From positions 1 through 64,000 of the forward strand of contig JBHGBD010000011.1 of the NCBI GenBank assembly GCA_041946825.1: a stretch of DNA of 64,000 bases, read 5' to 3'. Below, in pieces: positions 32,889 to 41,058 of this stretch; within the stretch, counting starts at the first letter, position 1; the number at the start of each line of letters is the position of its first letter. Source of the stretch: CAZTHM01 sp041946825 (GTDB taxonomy: Bacteria > Acidobacteriota > Terriglobia > UBA7540). The notes under the pieces are model-generated. The model made no database searches and was not told where the DNA came from. It worked only from the letters and a program-made list of their open reading frames with translations. The translations under genes and the position numbers were made by a program.

Positions 32889-34931
32889 TCATGCCGCCCT
32901 GGCAGGTGTAGCTGCGAAATCAGCTACCAACACGGTTTCCGCCACCAGGTCGATCAAATCGCGTACGACCATCCGGCCTTCCAAGCCGGTTGTCTTCAAG
33001 GCATCCGTAAACATCACGTAGTCTTTTGGGCAGGCAACGACGAGAATCTCGACGCCTGCCAGTGCCGCGGCTTCTTTCACTCGGTTCTCGCTCGGGCGGG
33101 AGTGCGCCTCACCCATCTCTTCCATCCACACGCGGCCTCCGCCACCGCCGCAGCAGAAGCTGTCCCGCCGCGAGCGCGGCATCTCCTTCAAGTTCACTCC
33201 GAGTGCCTTCAGAACTCTTCGCGGCGCATCGTAAACGCCGTTGTAGCGGCCGAGATAACATGGGTCGTGGTAGGTCACATGGTAGTTGAGCGGCCGGGTG
33301 ATCTTCAGCCGCCCGCGGTCCACGAGGTCGGCAAGAAGCTCCGTGTAGTGGTGCACACGGTGCCGGCCATGATTCAGGTCCGGGTATTCATTCTTCAGGG
33401 TGTTGTAAACGTGTGGGTCCGTCGAGAAGATGTTGTTGAATTTGGCCTTTTGAAGCGTGGCGGTGTTCTTATCGCGCAGCAGTTCGAAAAGTCCCTCTTC
33501 GCCGGCTCGGCGGGCATCGTTTCCGGTATTGCGTTCCGCTTCATAGAGGATCCCAAAATCCAACCCCGCGGCATGCAGGACGCGCGCAAGTGAGCGGGTC
33601 GAATCTTGGAGTGCCGGGTGGTAGCAGGCATACTCACCCAGATACCAAAGCCATTCGACCGGCTCCTTGCGCGCGTCCTTTGGCTTAAACTCCAGGCCTT
33701 GCGTCCAGACGGCGCGCTTGCGCTCCGACTGGCCAAAGGAGTTGCCATAGCGCTGCAGGTTGGCGAACGATTCTTGCAGCCGCCCGTCAAGCGCCCCGCG
33801 CTCGACGAGGCGCCGGCGCAGGTCCACCATGATCGACAGGTGCTCGTTCAGAACGGGGCAATGCTCGGCGCAGGCGAGGCACGTCGTGCAAGCCCAGAGC
33901 TCCTTCTCCGCGATGAGCCCGCCAATCAGCGCTGGCTCACCGCCGTCGGCGGTTGCGCGGGCTCTCTTGAGGAGTGCGGGCCCGTATTCGAGCAATTGCA
34001 CTTTGAGGTTGTGAATTAACTGGCGAGGAGAACACGGCTCGCCACAGTCATGGCTCGGGCAGGCGCGTTCGCAGCGCCCGCATTCGGCGCAGGCAAAGGC
34101 GGAGAGCAGCTGTCGCCAGGTAAATTCCTCCAGTCGCTCGGCGCCCAGTCGTTCACCGGCCTCGGCGGACGCGGGCAGCCGGCCATGCGGATCGAGTCGG
34201 CTGAAAAACACGCTGAACGGCGAGGCGAGCAAATGCAGATGTTTCGAATAGGGAAGATAGGCGAGGAAGAACAACACAATCAGCACATGCGCCCACCAGC
34301 AGGCCGTCTGAATGGTCGCCGCGCTTTGACGCAGCGCTTCCGAACCCCCGAACCAATCCGCCAACCCTGATGCAACAGGCGTCCAAACACTGCTTTCTGT
34401 CGCGGAGGCGACAATCCCAAAGCTCGACGCGCCGAGGTAAGTCACCATGAGCGACGCGATGAGGATGTTCACGAACGTTGCATCCCAGGTTTGCTGCAGC
34501 CCTTCCGGGCGCAGGATGAAACGGCGGAAGGAAGTTACGGCCAGGGCAATCAGGACGACCGCTGCGAAGATGTCGATGACGGGGGCGAAGTAGCGATTCT
34601 CCTCCAGCCTGGGGATTGGAAGCCCCGGCAGCAGTCCTTGGAGCAGCATGCCGCTGGTGGCGAGCAGGAAAACGAGGAAGCCGTAGAAGATGAACACATG
34701 CGGAATGCCCACCAGCGGCTCGTCGAGCATACGGCGTTGCCCGAAGACGTAAATCATCACGCGCTTGACGCGTTCCAAGACGTGGTCCCAGCGCAATTCG
34801 GGGCGCCCCAAACCCAACAGCCGGACCAGGAACACAACTCGCCAAGCGAACAATCCCACCGCGGCTGCCAACGCCACCCAGAGGATTACCCATGCCGGGA
34901 TGGGGCCGAGATGTGCGTTAGTCGGAACCAT
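32889..34931 (-). CDS. Membrane-bound iron-sulfur oxidoreductase (EMO-like, DUF224/HdrD-type)
   Basis: 680 aa from ATG 34931, which overlaps the etfA stop by one base. Residues about 1-260 form a cytochrome-b-like membrane domain with six helices, then two 4Fe-4S motifs (CAECGRCERACP, CTTCLACAEHCP) and a CCG-domain region. The second CCG domain has DPCYLGRYNG and FCCGGGGGR, but the final Cys pair is reduced to CPKD, and the first CCG domain has no cysteines. This is the architecture of ETF:menaquinone oxidoreductases; the adjacent etfA and etfB support that role. It links ETF or Hdr electrons to the quinone pool. Confidence 0.9.
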   Translation of the reverse strand: MVPTNAHLGPIPAWVILWVALAAAVGLFAWRVVFLVRLLGLGRPELRWDHVLERVKRVMIYVFGQRRMLDEPLVGIPHVFIFYGFLVFLLATSGMLLQGLLPGLPIPRLEENRYFAPVIDIFAAVVLIALAVTSFRRFILRPEGLQQTWDATFVNILIASLMVTYLGASSFGIVASATESSVWTPVASGLADWFGGSEALRQSAATIQTACWWAHVLIVLFFLAYLPYSKHLHLLASPFSVFFSRLDPHGRLPASAEAGERLGAERLEEFTWRQLLSAFACAECGRCERACPSHDCGEPCSPRQLIHNLKVQLLEYGPALLKRARATADGGEPALIGGLIAEKELWACTTCLACAEHCPVLNEHLSIMVDLRRRLVERGALDGRLQESFANLQRYGNSFGQSERKRAVWTQGLEFKPKDARKEPVEWLWYLGEYACYHPALQDSTRSLARVLHAAGLDFGILYEAERNTGNDARRAGEEGLFELLRDKNTATLQKAKFNNIFSTDPHVYNTLKNEYPDLNHGRHRVHHYTELLADLVDRGRLKITRPLNYHVTYHDPCYLGRYNGVYDAPRRVLKALGVNLKEMPRSRRDSFCCGGGGGRVWMEEMGEAHSRPSENRVKEAAALAGVEILVVACPKDYVMFTDALKTTGLEGRMVVRDLIDLVAETVLVADFAATPARAA

Positions 34932-35917
34932 CAACTTGCCTTCTTCAAATTCGCCTTGCGGACCTCTTCGGTCAGCGCTGGAATCAGGTCGAGCGCATCA
35001 ACCACGGCGCCGTAATGCGCGCCAGTGAATATCGGTGCTTTCGGGTCAGTATTGATGGCGACGATCAGTTCGGAGTTCTTCATGCCTTCCCAATGCTCGG
35101 GCGCGCCGCTGATTCCCAAAGCCAGATAGAGTTTCGGCTTGACGGTCATTCCCGACTTGCCGACCTGTCGTGTGAGCGGCAGCCAGCCCTGGTCGATGAC
35201 GGGGCGCGAAGCGCAGACAGCTCCCCCCAGCGCGTCGGCCAGTTCCTGGGCCACCGCCAGATTGTCGGCGTTCTGAATGCCGCGGCCCACCGCGACTAGC
35301 AGCGGAACCTGGGTGATGTCCACATCGCCGGGTGGCGGCTCGATCAACCTGCGGAACTTCGTCCGAGCCTCGGGCAAGGCGGGTGGCAACGTAATCTCGC
35401 GAACTTCCGGCTGAGCGGCTGCGGATGTCTCAGGGTTGGGAAAGGAACCGGGCACAACCGCAATCAGCGTCGATACGTCCGGAATGGCCACTTCCGCGAA
35501 GACCTTTCCGCCGTAGATTTGACAGGTGGCGAAGAGACGCCCGTCGCGGATTCCGAGGCCCGTGCAGTTGTCAATGCAGGGGCTGGCTGTACGGGCCGAG
35601 AGAAGGTTGAGTAAGTCGAGTCCCACCGAAGTGCTGCCCATCAGCACGACCCGAGGCTGCGCAGCTTTTAGCAAGCCTTCAAGAGCTGCGCTGTATATCT
35701 CGGGCGTGAATTCGGCGAACTCATCTCGGTCCGCCATCAGAACGAGATCGGCGGGAAGTTCGGCAGTCAAACCCTTCACACGGCTTCCGAGCAGAACGGC
35801 CGTCAACGTCCCCGACGTTGCCAGCGCCAGTTCGCGACCTTTGCCAAGGAGTTCCAGCGTGATGTCATTCAGCCGGCCTCGAAAATGTTCAGCGATGACC
35901 CATACATCCTTGCCCAT
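34931..35917 (-). CDS. etfA: Electron transfer flavoprotein alpha subunit
   Basis: 328 aa. The C-terminal FAD domain is textbook: SRPVIDQGWLPLTRQVGKSG, KLYLALGISGAPEH and VAINTDPKAPIFTGAHYGAV. N-terminal domain typical for EtfA (VWVIAEHFRGRLNDITLELLG). With EtfB it accepts electrons from acyl-CoA or other dehydrogenases, or takes part in flavin-based bifurcation. The gene lies three bases after etfB and overlaps the membrane oxidoreductase start. No ferredoxin extension. Confidence 0.96.
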   Translation of the reverse strand: MGKDVWVIAEHFRGRLNDITLELLGKGRELALATSGTLTAVLLGSRVKGLTAELPADLVLMADRDEFAEFTPEIYSAALEGLLKAAQPRVVLMGSTSVGLDLLNLLSARTASPCIDNCTGLGIRDGRLFATCQIYGGKVFAEVAIPDVSTLIAVVPGSFPNPETSAAAQPEVREITLPPALPEARTKFRRLIEPPPGDVDITQVPLLVAVGRGIQNADNLAVAQELADALGGAVCASRPVIDQGWLPLTRQVGKSGMTVKPKLYLALGISGAPEHWEGMKNSELIVAINTDPKAPIFTGAHYGAVVDALDLIPALTEEVRKANLKKAS

Positions 35918-35920
35918 GCC

Positions 35921-36691
35921 TCACCTCACGATCCGCCGGTCGGCAAGCAAGCCGGCGATCTGGTGTGCGATTTCTCCCGGCGTTCCGGAAAGCATCGTCG
36001 CGCCGGCGCCTTCCTCGGGTTTGAACATGCGCCCGATCTCGAGTGATTCCGCGGCGGGCGGCGCGACCGGCTGCTCTTCGACCTTCGCTGTTTTCATCAC
36101 TTGGCGCAGACGACTGACGGGGACGTAGCGCGGCGGCTGTTCGGCGGCCTGAATGCCCAGCACGGCAGGGAGCCTGACCTCCATTTCTGCCGCATAGCCC
36201 CCGGAAAACTCTTTCTGGACGACCGCCAGCGCGGTTCCCTCGGTCACCTCGACTTTGCGGACCAAGCCGACGTAGGGAAGATTGAGATGGCCTGCCAGCA
36301 GCCCGCCCAGTGAGCCGTCCAGGTCATCGATCGCACGCACGCCGGTCAGGATTAAATCAAATGAAAGATCTTTCAGCGCGGCGGCAAAGAGTTTCGCGGC
36401 CGAATGGCTCGAGGGTGGACCCTCCGCGCCGGTGGCCAGGATGACAACACGGTCTGCGCCTTTCGCGAGGGCCGTGTAGAGGGTTTCGCGAACCTCGCCC
36501 GTATCGAGCGAGAAGACCTCAACGCGGGCAGCACCGCGCTCTTTAAGCAGTAGGGCTTCTTCCAGCGCGTGATCATCCGATTCGCTCAGGATGTAGCGGA
36601 CTGAATCGCGATCAACGGCCTTACCGGTGGAATCGATCTCCACTCCCTCCACCAGATCGGGGACCTGTTTGGCGAGCACCGCAATATTCAT
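35921..36691 (-). CDS. etfB: Electron transfer flavoprotein beta subunit
   Basis: 256 aa from ATG 36691, with GGAGG seven bases upstream. N-terminal KQVPD motif (VLAKQVPDLVEGVEID), DDHALEEALLLKE, then DLILTGVRAIDDLDGSLGGLLAGHL, the AMP/FAD-binding loop that in bifurcating ETFs accommodates the second FAD. Long C-terminal arm (about 60 residues beyond the core). The loop sequence is compatible with, but does not prove, a bifurcating ETF. Lies between the HdrD-like gene and etfA. Confidence 0.95.
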   Translation of the reverse strand: MNIAVLAKQVPDLVEGVEIDSTGKAVDRDSVRYILSESDDHALEEALLLKERGAARVEVFSLDTGEVRETLYTALAKGADRVVILATGAEGPPSSHSAAKLFAAALKDLSFDLILTGVRAIDDLDGSLGGLLAGHLNLPYVGLVRKVEVTEGTALAVVQKEFSGGYAAEMEVRLPAVLGIQAAEQPPRYVPVSRLRQVMKTAKVEEQPVAPPAAESLEIGRMFKPEEGAGATMLSGTPGEIAHQIAGLLADRRIVR

Positions 36692-36712
36692 GGTCCCTAC
36701 CTCCTTCACCTC

Positions 36713-36778
36713 GTGCCTGGGAAGGCAGGCATCTTGCCCTCCCGCGGCCGGCACGGCCGCGCTCCCAGCCCGGCACTA
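36713..36778. repeat. Double-hairpin element ending on the hdrD-like stop codon
   Basis: Outer arms GTGCC (36713-36717) and GGCAC (36772-36776), then CTGGGA (36717-36722) and TCCCAG (36763-36768). Inside are a stem around GGCA...TGCC (36724-36738) and the perfect stem GCGGCC-GGCAC-GGCCGC (36744-36760). On the minus strand the element reads directly on from the stop codon TAG (36778-36776). It fills most of the 84-bp gap to etfB. Confidence 0.7.
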
Positions 36779-37981
36779 CATCAACTCCATCGACTCAGCC
36801 AGCAACTCGATGATGTCCTTCACGACTAACTTCCCTTCGAGCCCAGTAAGCTTCACGGCATCCTCGAAGCGCGCCGGCTCAAAGGGGCAGGCCAGGGCCA
36901 GCGTTTCTGCGCCTGTCGCCGCCGCTTGCATAATCCGGCGGTCCGCCAGACGATCCTTTACACGCTCCTGGATGAACCGGTCGAGATAGATCGTGCTGGA
37001 CCCACCGCCGCAGCACAGCGCCGATTCGCGGTTCTGGATCATCTCCACCAGTTTGACGCCGGGAATCGCCTGGAGGAGCATGCGCGGCTCTTCGTAGTGC
37101 GAGGTCTTGCGGCCCAGGCAGCACGAGTCGTGATACGTGATCGTGGCGTTGATTTTCTTCTTCAGGTGCGGCTTCAGTTGGTCCAATCGCTCGGCCAGAA
37201 AGGCCACGACCGGCTGCACGTTGAATCGCCCGCCCAGCGCGGGATAGATATTGCGCAACGTACGATAGGAGTGCGGGTCGGTCATGATGATTTGGCGGAA
37301 CTTGTATTTATTGAGAATCTCGATGTTCCGCTCGATGAGCATTTCAAACAATCCCCGCTCGCCCGCCAGCCACTCGCAATCTCCGAGACATCGTTCTTCG
37401 TGGCCAAGGATGGCGAAATCCACGCCCAAGACATTCAAAATGCGCGCCAGCAGCCGGGAGATTTCCTGCCCGCGGGGCTCGAACGACGGGTTGCACTCCA
37501 CAATCCAAAGCACATCCACCGGCCGCTTCAGTTGCGAGATGACCGGCACCGGCACGCCGGCGGTTTTCGCCCAGTCAGCGCGCTTCTTGGGCGAAATCCC
37601 CATGGGGTTCCCATACAGGTAAGTGTTCTGCAAGGCTCTCTGCAGATCCTGATCAAGCGCCTTCCCTTCGGCGACCACAGCGGCACGCAATGCCGGAAAC
37701 AAACCGTCGGAAATCGCCAGTTGGCTGGGGCAACGCACCGCGCACGTGTGGCAGGAGATGCAAAGCCAGGGAGTGTTGCTCTCGACAACCTCGTGGAACC
37801 GCCCTTCCAGCAGCATCTTCACGGCTTTGCGCGGGGCGTAGTCCATCGCTCCGCCCATCGGGCACGAGCCGCTGCACACGCCACACTGGATGCACCGCCG
37901 GAATTTTTCCTCGGCGCTGGCAATCTCCGGAAACAATGGACCCGGGGTCTCAGGAATCGGGGGAACTTGAGCGAGGCCCAT
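36776..37981 (-). CDS. HdrD-like iron-sulfur protein (HdrC + CCG fusion), soluble
   Basis: 401 aa from ATG 37981; the longer frame to 38128 overlaps hdrB. Two N-terminal 4Fe-4S motifs (CIQCGVCSGSCP, CISCHTCAVRCP), then a degenerate first CCG domain (RCLGDCEWL) and a second with DSCCLGRKTSH and LCCGGGS that ends in CPFE rather than CPxC. Its last 40 residues (GLEGKLVVKDIIELLAES) are clearly paralogous to the end of the membrane oxidoreductase (GLEGRMVVRDLIDLVAET). It has no membrane helices, so it may serve as a soluble electron carrier between HdrBC and EtfAB. Function inferred from context. Confidence 0.85.
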   Translation of the reverse strand: MGLAQVPPIPETPGPLFPEIASAEEKFRRCIQCGVCSGSCPMGGAMDYAPRKAVKMLLEGRFHEVVESNTPWLCISCHTCAVRCPSQLAISDGLFPALRAAVVAEGKALDQDLQRALQNTYLYGNPMGISPKKRADWAKTAGVPVPVISQLKRPVDVLWIVECNPSFEPRGQEISRLLARILNVLGVDFAILGHEERCLGDCEWLAGERGLFEMLIERNIEILNKYKFRQIIMTDPHSYRTLRNIYPALGGRFNVQPVVAFLAERLDQLKPHLKKKINATITYHDSCCLGRKTSHYEEPRMLLQAIPGVKLVEMIQNRESALCCGGGSSTIYLDRFIQERVKDRLADRRIMQAAATGAETLALACPFEPARFEDAVKLTGLEGKLVVKDIIELLAESMELM

Positions 37982-38012
37982 GGCAACACTCCATCGGGAT
38001 TCGCCGGATATC

Positions 38013-38903
38013 TCAGGCGGCCGCGGGCTCGCGCGCCGCAAATGCTTTGCCTTCCGCCTCCCATCGGAGAGGAACGAGCAGCTTCTCCAGGCCCAGAGCC
38101 TTCTCCGAAAGCCCCAGGGCCATGCCAATCAGTTGGGTGAAATATGGAATGGGAATCGTGACGTCGTCCTGGTAGCGGCTCTTGATTTTTCCCTGGTGCG
38201 CTTCCAGATTGAGCTGGCAGAGCGGGCAGACCGTCACCAGCGCGTGCGCCTTGGCGGCCTTGGCCTGATGGAGCAGGATATAAACCAGCCGGTGCCCGAC
38301 CTCTTCAATCGTTCCGGTCAGAGAGCCGCCGCAGCAGCGTGCCTTCAATTCGAAATCCACCAAGTTCGCGCCCAGCGCGGGTACGAAGGCATCGAAACCC
38401 TCAAGCGAAAACCCGTTGCTCATCGCATAGGGTCGGGCGATCAGGCAGCCGTAGTAGGCCGCCACGTTCCAGCCCTTCAGTGGCCTCTTGACCTTGGCTT
38501 TCAGGCCTTTTACGCCCACATCGCGCAAGAGGACTTCCAAGGGGTGGAGGATCTCGATTTTCCCTTCGTAACGAAGCCCGATGGCCGCGAGCGCCTTGTC
38601 GATCTTCTCTCTCAATTCAGGATAGCGCGCCAGGTAGTCTTTGGTTTTCTTCAAGATCATGTAGCAGGCGGTGCAGGGAGCGACGATTTCGCTCCCCAGT
38701 TTTTCCGCCATGGCCAGGTTGCGGGCCCCCAGCGCGAAGGCCTGATTTTCTTCCACGGAAATGTAGGTGGTCGCTCCGCAGCAATTCCACTCCGGCAATT
38801 CGCGCAGTTCCAGGCCCAGCGCGTTGAAAACCGCGTACAGCGAATCCTGGCAGTGCCGCGCGAAGCCGTGCATGCAACAACCGGGAAAATATGTGTAAGC
38901 CAT
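38013..38903 (-). CDS. hdrB: Heterodisulfide reductase subunit B
   Basis: 296 aa with two complete CCG domains. The first has PGCCMHG, WNCCGAT and APCTACY; the second has YYGCLIARP, ARCCGGS and VCPLCQ. These bind the two noncubane 4Fe-4S clusters that form the disulfide-reducing site. The residues are all present, unlike in the two HdrD-like proteins nearby. The natural disulfide in a bacterium without coenzymes M and B is unknown. It is 21 bp downstream of hdrC. Confidence 0.95.
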   Translation of the reverse strand: MAYTYFPGCCMHGFARHCQDSLYAVFNALGLELRELPEWNCCGATTYISVEENQAFALGARNLAMAEKLGSEIVAPCTACYMILKKTKDYLARYPELREKIDKALAAIGLRYEGKIEILHPLEVLLRDVGVKGLKAKVKRPLKGWNVAAYYGCLIARPYAMSNGFSLEGFDAFVPALGANLVDFELKARCCGGSLTGTIEEVGHRLVYILLHQAKAAKAHALVTVCPLCQLNLEAHQGKIKSRYQDDVTIPIPYFTQLIGMALGLSEKALGLEKLLVPLRWEAEGKAFAAREPAAA

Positions 38904-38924
38904 AGGATCCTCTCTCCCGGACCT

Positions 38925-39560
38925 TCAAGCGGCTTTCTTTGCTTCCCACGACCCCGCACGGGCCGTGCTTTCCGGCCCCGCCTCGACCGCCTCCAGCATA
39001 CGGCGCAAGTCCTCGTTGGCTGCGCGCGGAATCCTTGTTGAGCTCAAACACATCCGCCCACGCTGCCAGAGGCGCAATCCCAGCGGCCAGGAGGTCAGCA
39101 GTTTCATGGGAGCCGTCTTGAGCAGAACCTTGAGCACCAGCCAGAACTCGTTGTTGCGGCCGGTCCCTTTCAGCATGCGAATGAATTCTTTGGCGAGAAC
39201 CGGCACCGGGAAGCGTCGCGGGTAGATGCCTTCCCGTATGGCGATGCGCTTCAGCGCGTACATCACTTCGGTGACGCGGATTCCCGCCGGGCAACGCACC
39301 GTGCACTCGTAGCAGGAGGCGCAGAGCCAGATCGAGAAGCTCGTCACCACCTCCTGCTTGAATCCTTCGCGCACCATCCCGATCAATTTCCGCGGCGTGT
39401 AGTCCATGTAAACGGAAACGGGGCAGGCGCTGCCGCACGTGCCGCACTGCAGGCAGGAAAGAATCTTCTCCCCGCCCGGAGTCGCGACGACTTCCGCGGC
39501 CAGGTCGCGTTTCAGTTCCTTCTCGTACTTGACCTTCTGAAAAAAGGTGGGACGCGCCAT
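38925..39560 (-). CDS. hdrC: Heterodisulfide reductase subunit C
   Basis: 211 aa. Two 4Fe-4S motifs (CLQCGTCGSACPVS, CASCYECTVRCP) with the typical HdrC surroundings (MDYTPRKLIGMVREG and ALKRIAIREGIYP). It passes electrons between HdrA and HdrB. First gene of the operon; start ATG 39560 with GGGGAGGCGAGGG upstream. The C-terminal tail after residue 165 is Arg- and Ser-rich. The promoter should lie within the 440-bp gap to the right but could not be assigned. Confidence 0.93.
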   Translation of the reverse strand: MARPTFFQKVKYEKELKRDLAAEVVATPGGEKILSCLQCGTCGSACPVSVYMDYTPRKLIGMVREGFKQEVVTSFSIWLCASCYECTVRCPAGIRVTEVMYALKRIAIREGIYPRRFPVPVLAKEFIRMLKGTGRNNEFWLVLKVLLKTAPMKLLTSWPLGLRLWQRGRMCLSSTRIPRAANEDLRRMLEAVEAGPESTARAGSWEAKKAA

Positions 39561-40002
39561 CCCTCGCCTCCCCTCTTCCTGTGGCGGTCTTCAGGAGTGA
39601 CGACTGAGTTAGATGTCCCATGCCTGCCGGTCAGATTCGGACATCATGACCGAGGCATCAAGACACTTGCTCGACCCGTGAGGGGTGCAAAAACCGGGCC
39701 AATAGGTAAACTCGAGATTGCCGAGGAACTGCGCCGGGGAAAGTCGTGGCTAATATGCGGCTTTCAGTATTTGTGTACGCCGGGCCGAGGGATTGTGATG
39801 AGGCCTTCGACAAGCAAGAAGGATGCGTGTTGTTATTTGCGACGAACCAGTTTGCAAGATTTCAAGCAGCAGGCGGACTGACATGTAATCAGGAAACACC
39901 AACGGGGATTTCGCGCTGTGTGAAATCCCACCAAACTCAATGGGGCGGCCGATTGCCGCCCCAAGGCACTTTCCAGCTTCCGAAGCAGGAAAGACTCCCG
40001 AG
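39561..40002. other. Intergenic region upstream of the hdr-etf-mvh operon
   Basis: About 440 bp. It has no supported gene: the three small frames crossing it lack ribosome sites and recognisable sequence. It contains the two hairpins described next, which lie behind the DUF6807 gene. The promoter of hdrC must lie here, but no clear -35/-10 pair stands out on the minus strand. Confidence 0.6.
39905..39962 (-). terminator. Two consecutive hairpins downstream of the DUF6807 gene
   Basis: GGGATTTC (39905-39912) pairs with GAAATCCC (39922-39929), and GGGGCGGC (39942-39949) pairs with GCCGCCCC (39955-39962). Both are perfect eight-base stems with short loops. They lie 40-100 bp after the stop of the minus-strand DUF6807 gene. 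No long T-run follows, so they may be termination or processing structures. Confidence 0.45.
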
Positions 40003-41013
40003 TTACTTGTGTCCGGCGTACTGTTCGAAAGCCTGCGCGACTTTGGCCTCGGTCGCATCGCCGTTGTGGATCAGCACGCGATAGCGGAAGGTCAGCGACT
40101 TGCCCGGCTGGATGGTGATACTGCCGTCGCGTTTCTTATCGTTATAGAAATCGTGTTCGCCGAAGGGATTCACGGCGAAGAGCCCGTAGCCGCGCGCGTG
40201 CCAGTAAGTCGGGTACTTGGGATTCGAGGGATTGTCAAAGATGGCGATGCCCACCTTCTGGCCCTGGACCGTGCCCGAGTAATCCACCCACTTGGCGCGC
40301 TTGCCCCAGATATTCTTCTCGCCCACGGCGCCCTCGGAGTTGAGCATCTTTACGGCAGGCTCTTCCAGCGCCTTCACGACGCGAATCGCGAAAGTCCCTT
40401 CTTTGGTGTCGCCCATCTTGAGGGGAGTCTGGTGGGCGTAGATGGTGAACTCGCAATCGATCGTGCGCGTCGCCGCGTCGCCACGGAACGTGTACGCCTG
40501 CGTCTCCTCTCCCATGACTTTTCCGTCCGGCCCAACCAGGTTGAAGCGCGCACGCAACGAGCCAGCGTCCGGACCGCTCTGAATGTCCTCGAGTTTGGTG
40601 AACACCGTGCGGCCGAAGGCCAGGTGTTCGGAGGACTGGTAAGTCTTCCCGCCCGCTTGAACCGGCGCCTTTTCTTCAAACTCCGCCTCGCCCCAGAAAT
40701 CCACGCCGTTGATGTCGCCGTGCGTGTAGTAAAGACCGCGGTGATGGGGATGGTCGTGGCTTTCGCCCGGAATGTTTTTGATCATCGGAAAGCCACGGGT
40801 CAAGACGATTCCTCCCGCGCTGCGAATTTCATAGATAAAAGGCTTCGGGATTTTGGTGTCCAGCGAATACGTGGCAAACGGCTTACCGCCGATCGCGATT
40901 TCGACTTTGCTGTCGTGGTGTTTCAGTTCCACGGCCTCGCCGGCGAGGAGGGCCGGCGCAGACAGCAGCAGGCTGCAAGTCAACACCAGGACAGTGGAAT
41001 GGATTCGAGCCAT
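40003..41013 (-). CDS. Exported DUF6807 (PmoA-like) family protein
   Basis: 336 aa with a signal peptide (MARIHSTVLVLTCSLLLSAPALLAGEA). The family's histidine-rich block is clear: HDHPHHRGLYYTHGDINGVDFW, and YPTYWHARGYGLFAVNPFGEHDF near the C-terminus. Databases often label this family PmoA, but it has no relation to particulate methane monooxygenase and usually occurs with secreted sugar-catabolic enzymes. The His cluster suggests a bound metal or sugar. It is followed on the minus strand by intergenic hairpins and preceded by the GH2 gene 45 bp away. Confidence 0.85.
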   Translation of the reverse strand: MARIHSTVLVLTCSLLLSAPALLAGEAVELKHHDSKVEIAIGGKPFATYSLDTKIPKPFIYEIRSAGGIVLTRGFPMIKNIPGESHDHPHHRGLYYTHGDINGVDFWGEAEFEEKAPVQAGGKTYQSSEHLAFGRTVFTKLEDIQSGPDAGSLRARFNLVGPDGKVMGEETQAYTFRGDAATRTIDCEFTIYAHQTPLKMGDTKEGTFAIRVVKALEEPAVKMLNSEGAVGEKNIWGKRAKWVDYSGTVQGQKVGIAIFDNPSNPKYPTYWHARGYGLFAVNPFGEHDFYNDKKRDGSITIQPGKSLTFRYRVLIHNGDATEAKVAQAFEQYAGHK

Positions 41014-41058
41014 GCGGTGTCACCTCATCCTGAATTGGATTGCCCAGCTATCATACTA

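Noticed and set aside
31596..33593. 665-aa plus-strand open frame antisense to hdrA and the membrane oxidoreductase
   Set aside because: It is the antisense shadow of two strongly supported proteins. High GC keeps reverse frames open; there is no ribosome site and no recognisable domain.
39597..40084. Small plus-strand frames upstream of hdrC
   Set aside because: They overlap the hairpins and lack a ribosome site; no conserved sequence recognised.
40003..41013. Reading the DUF6807 gene as particulate methane monooxygenase subunit PmoA
   Set aside because: The name PmoA in databases is a misleading family label. The protein has a signal peptide and no membrane helices typical of PmoA, and no pmoB or pmoC is nearby.
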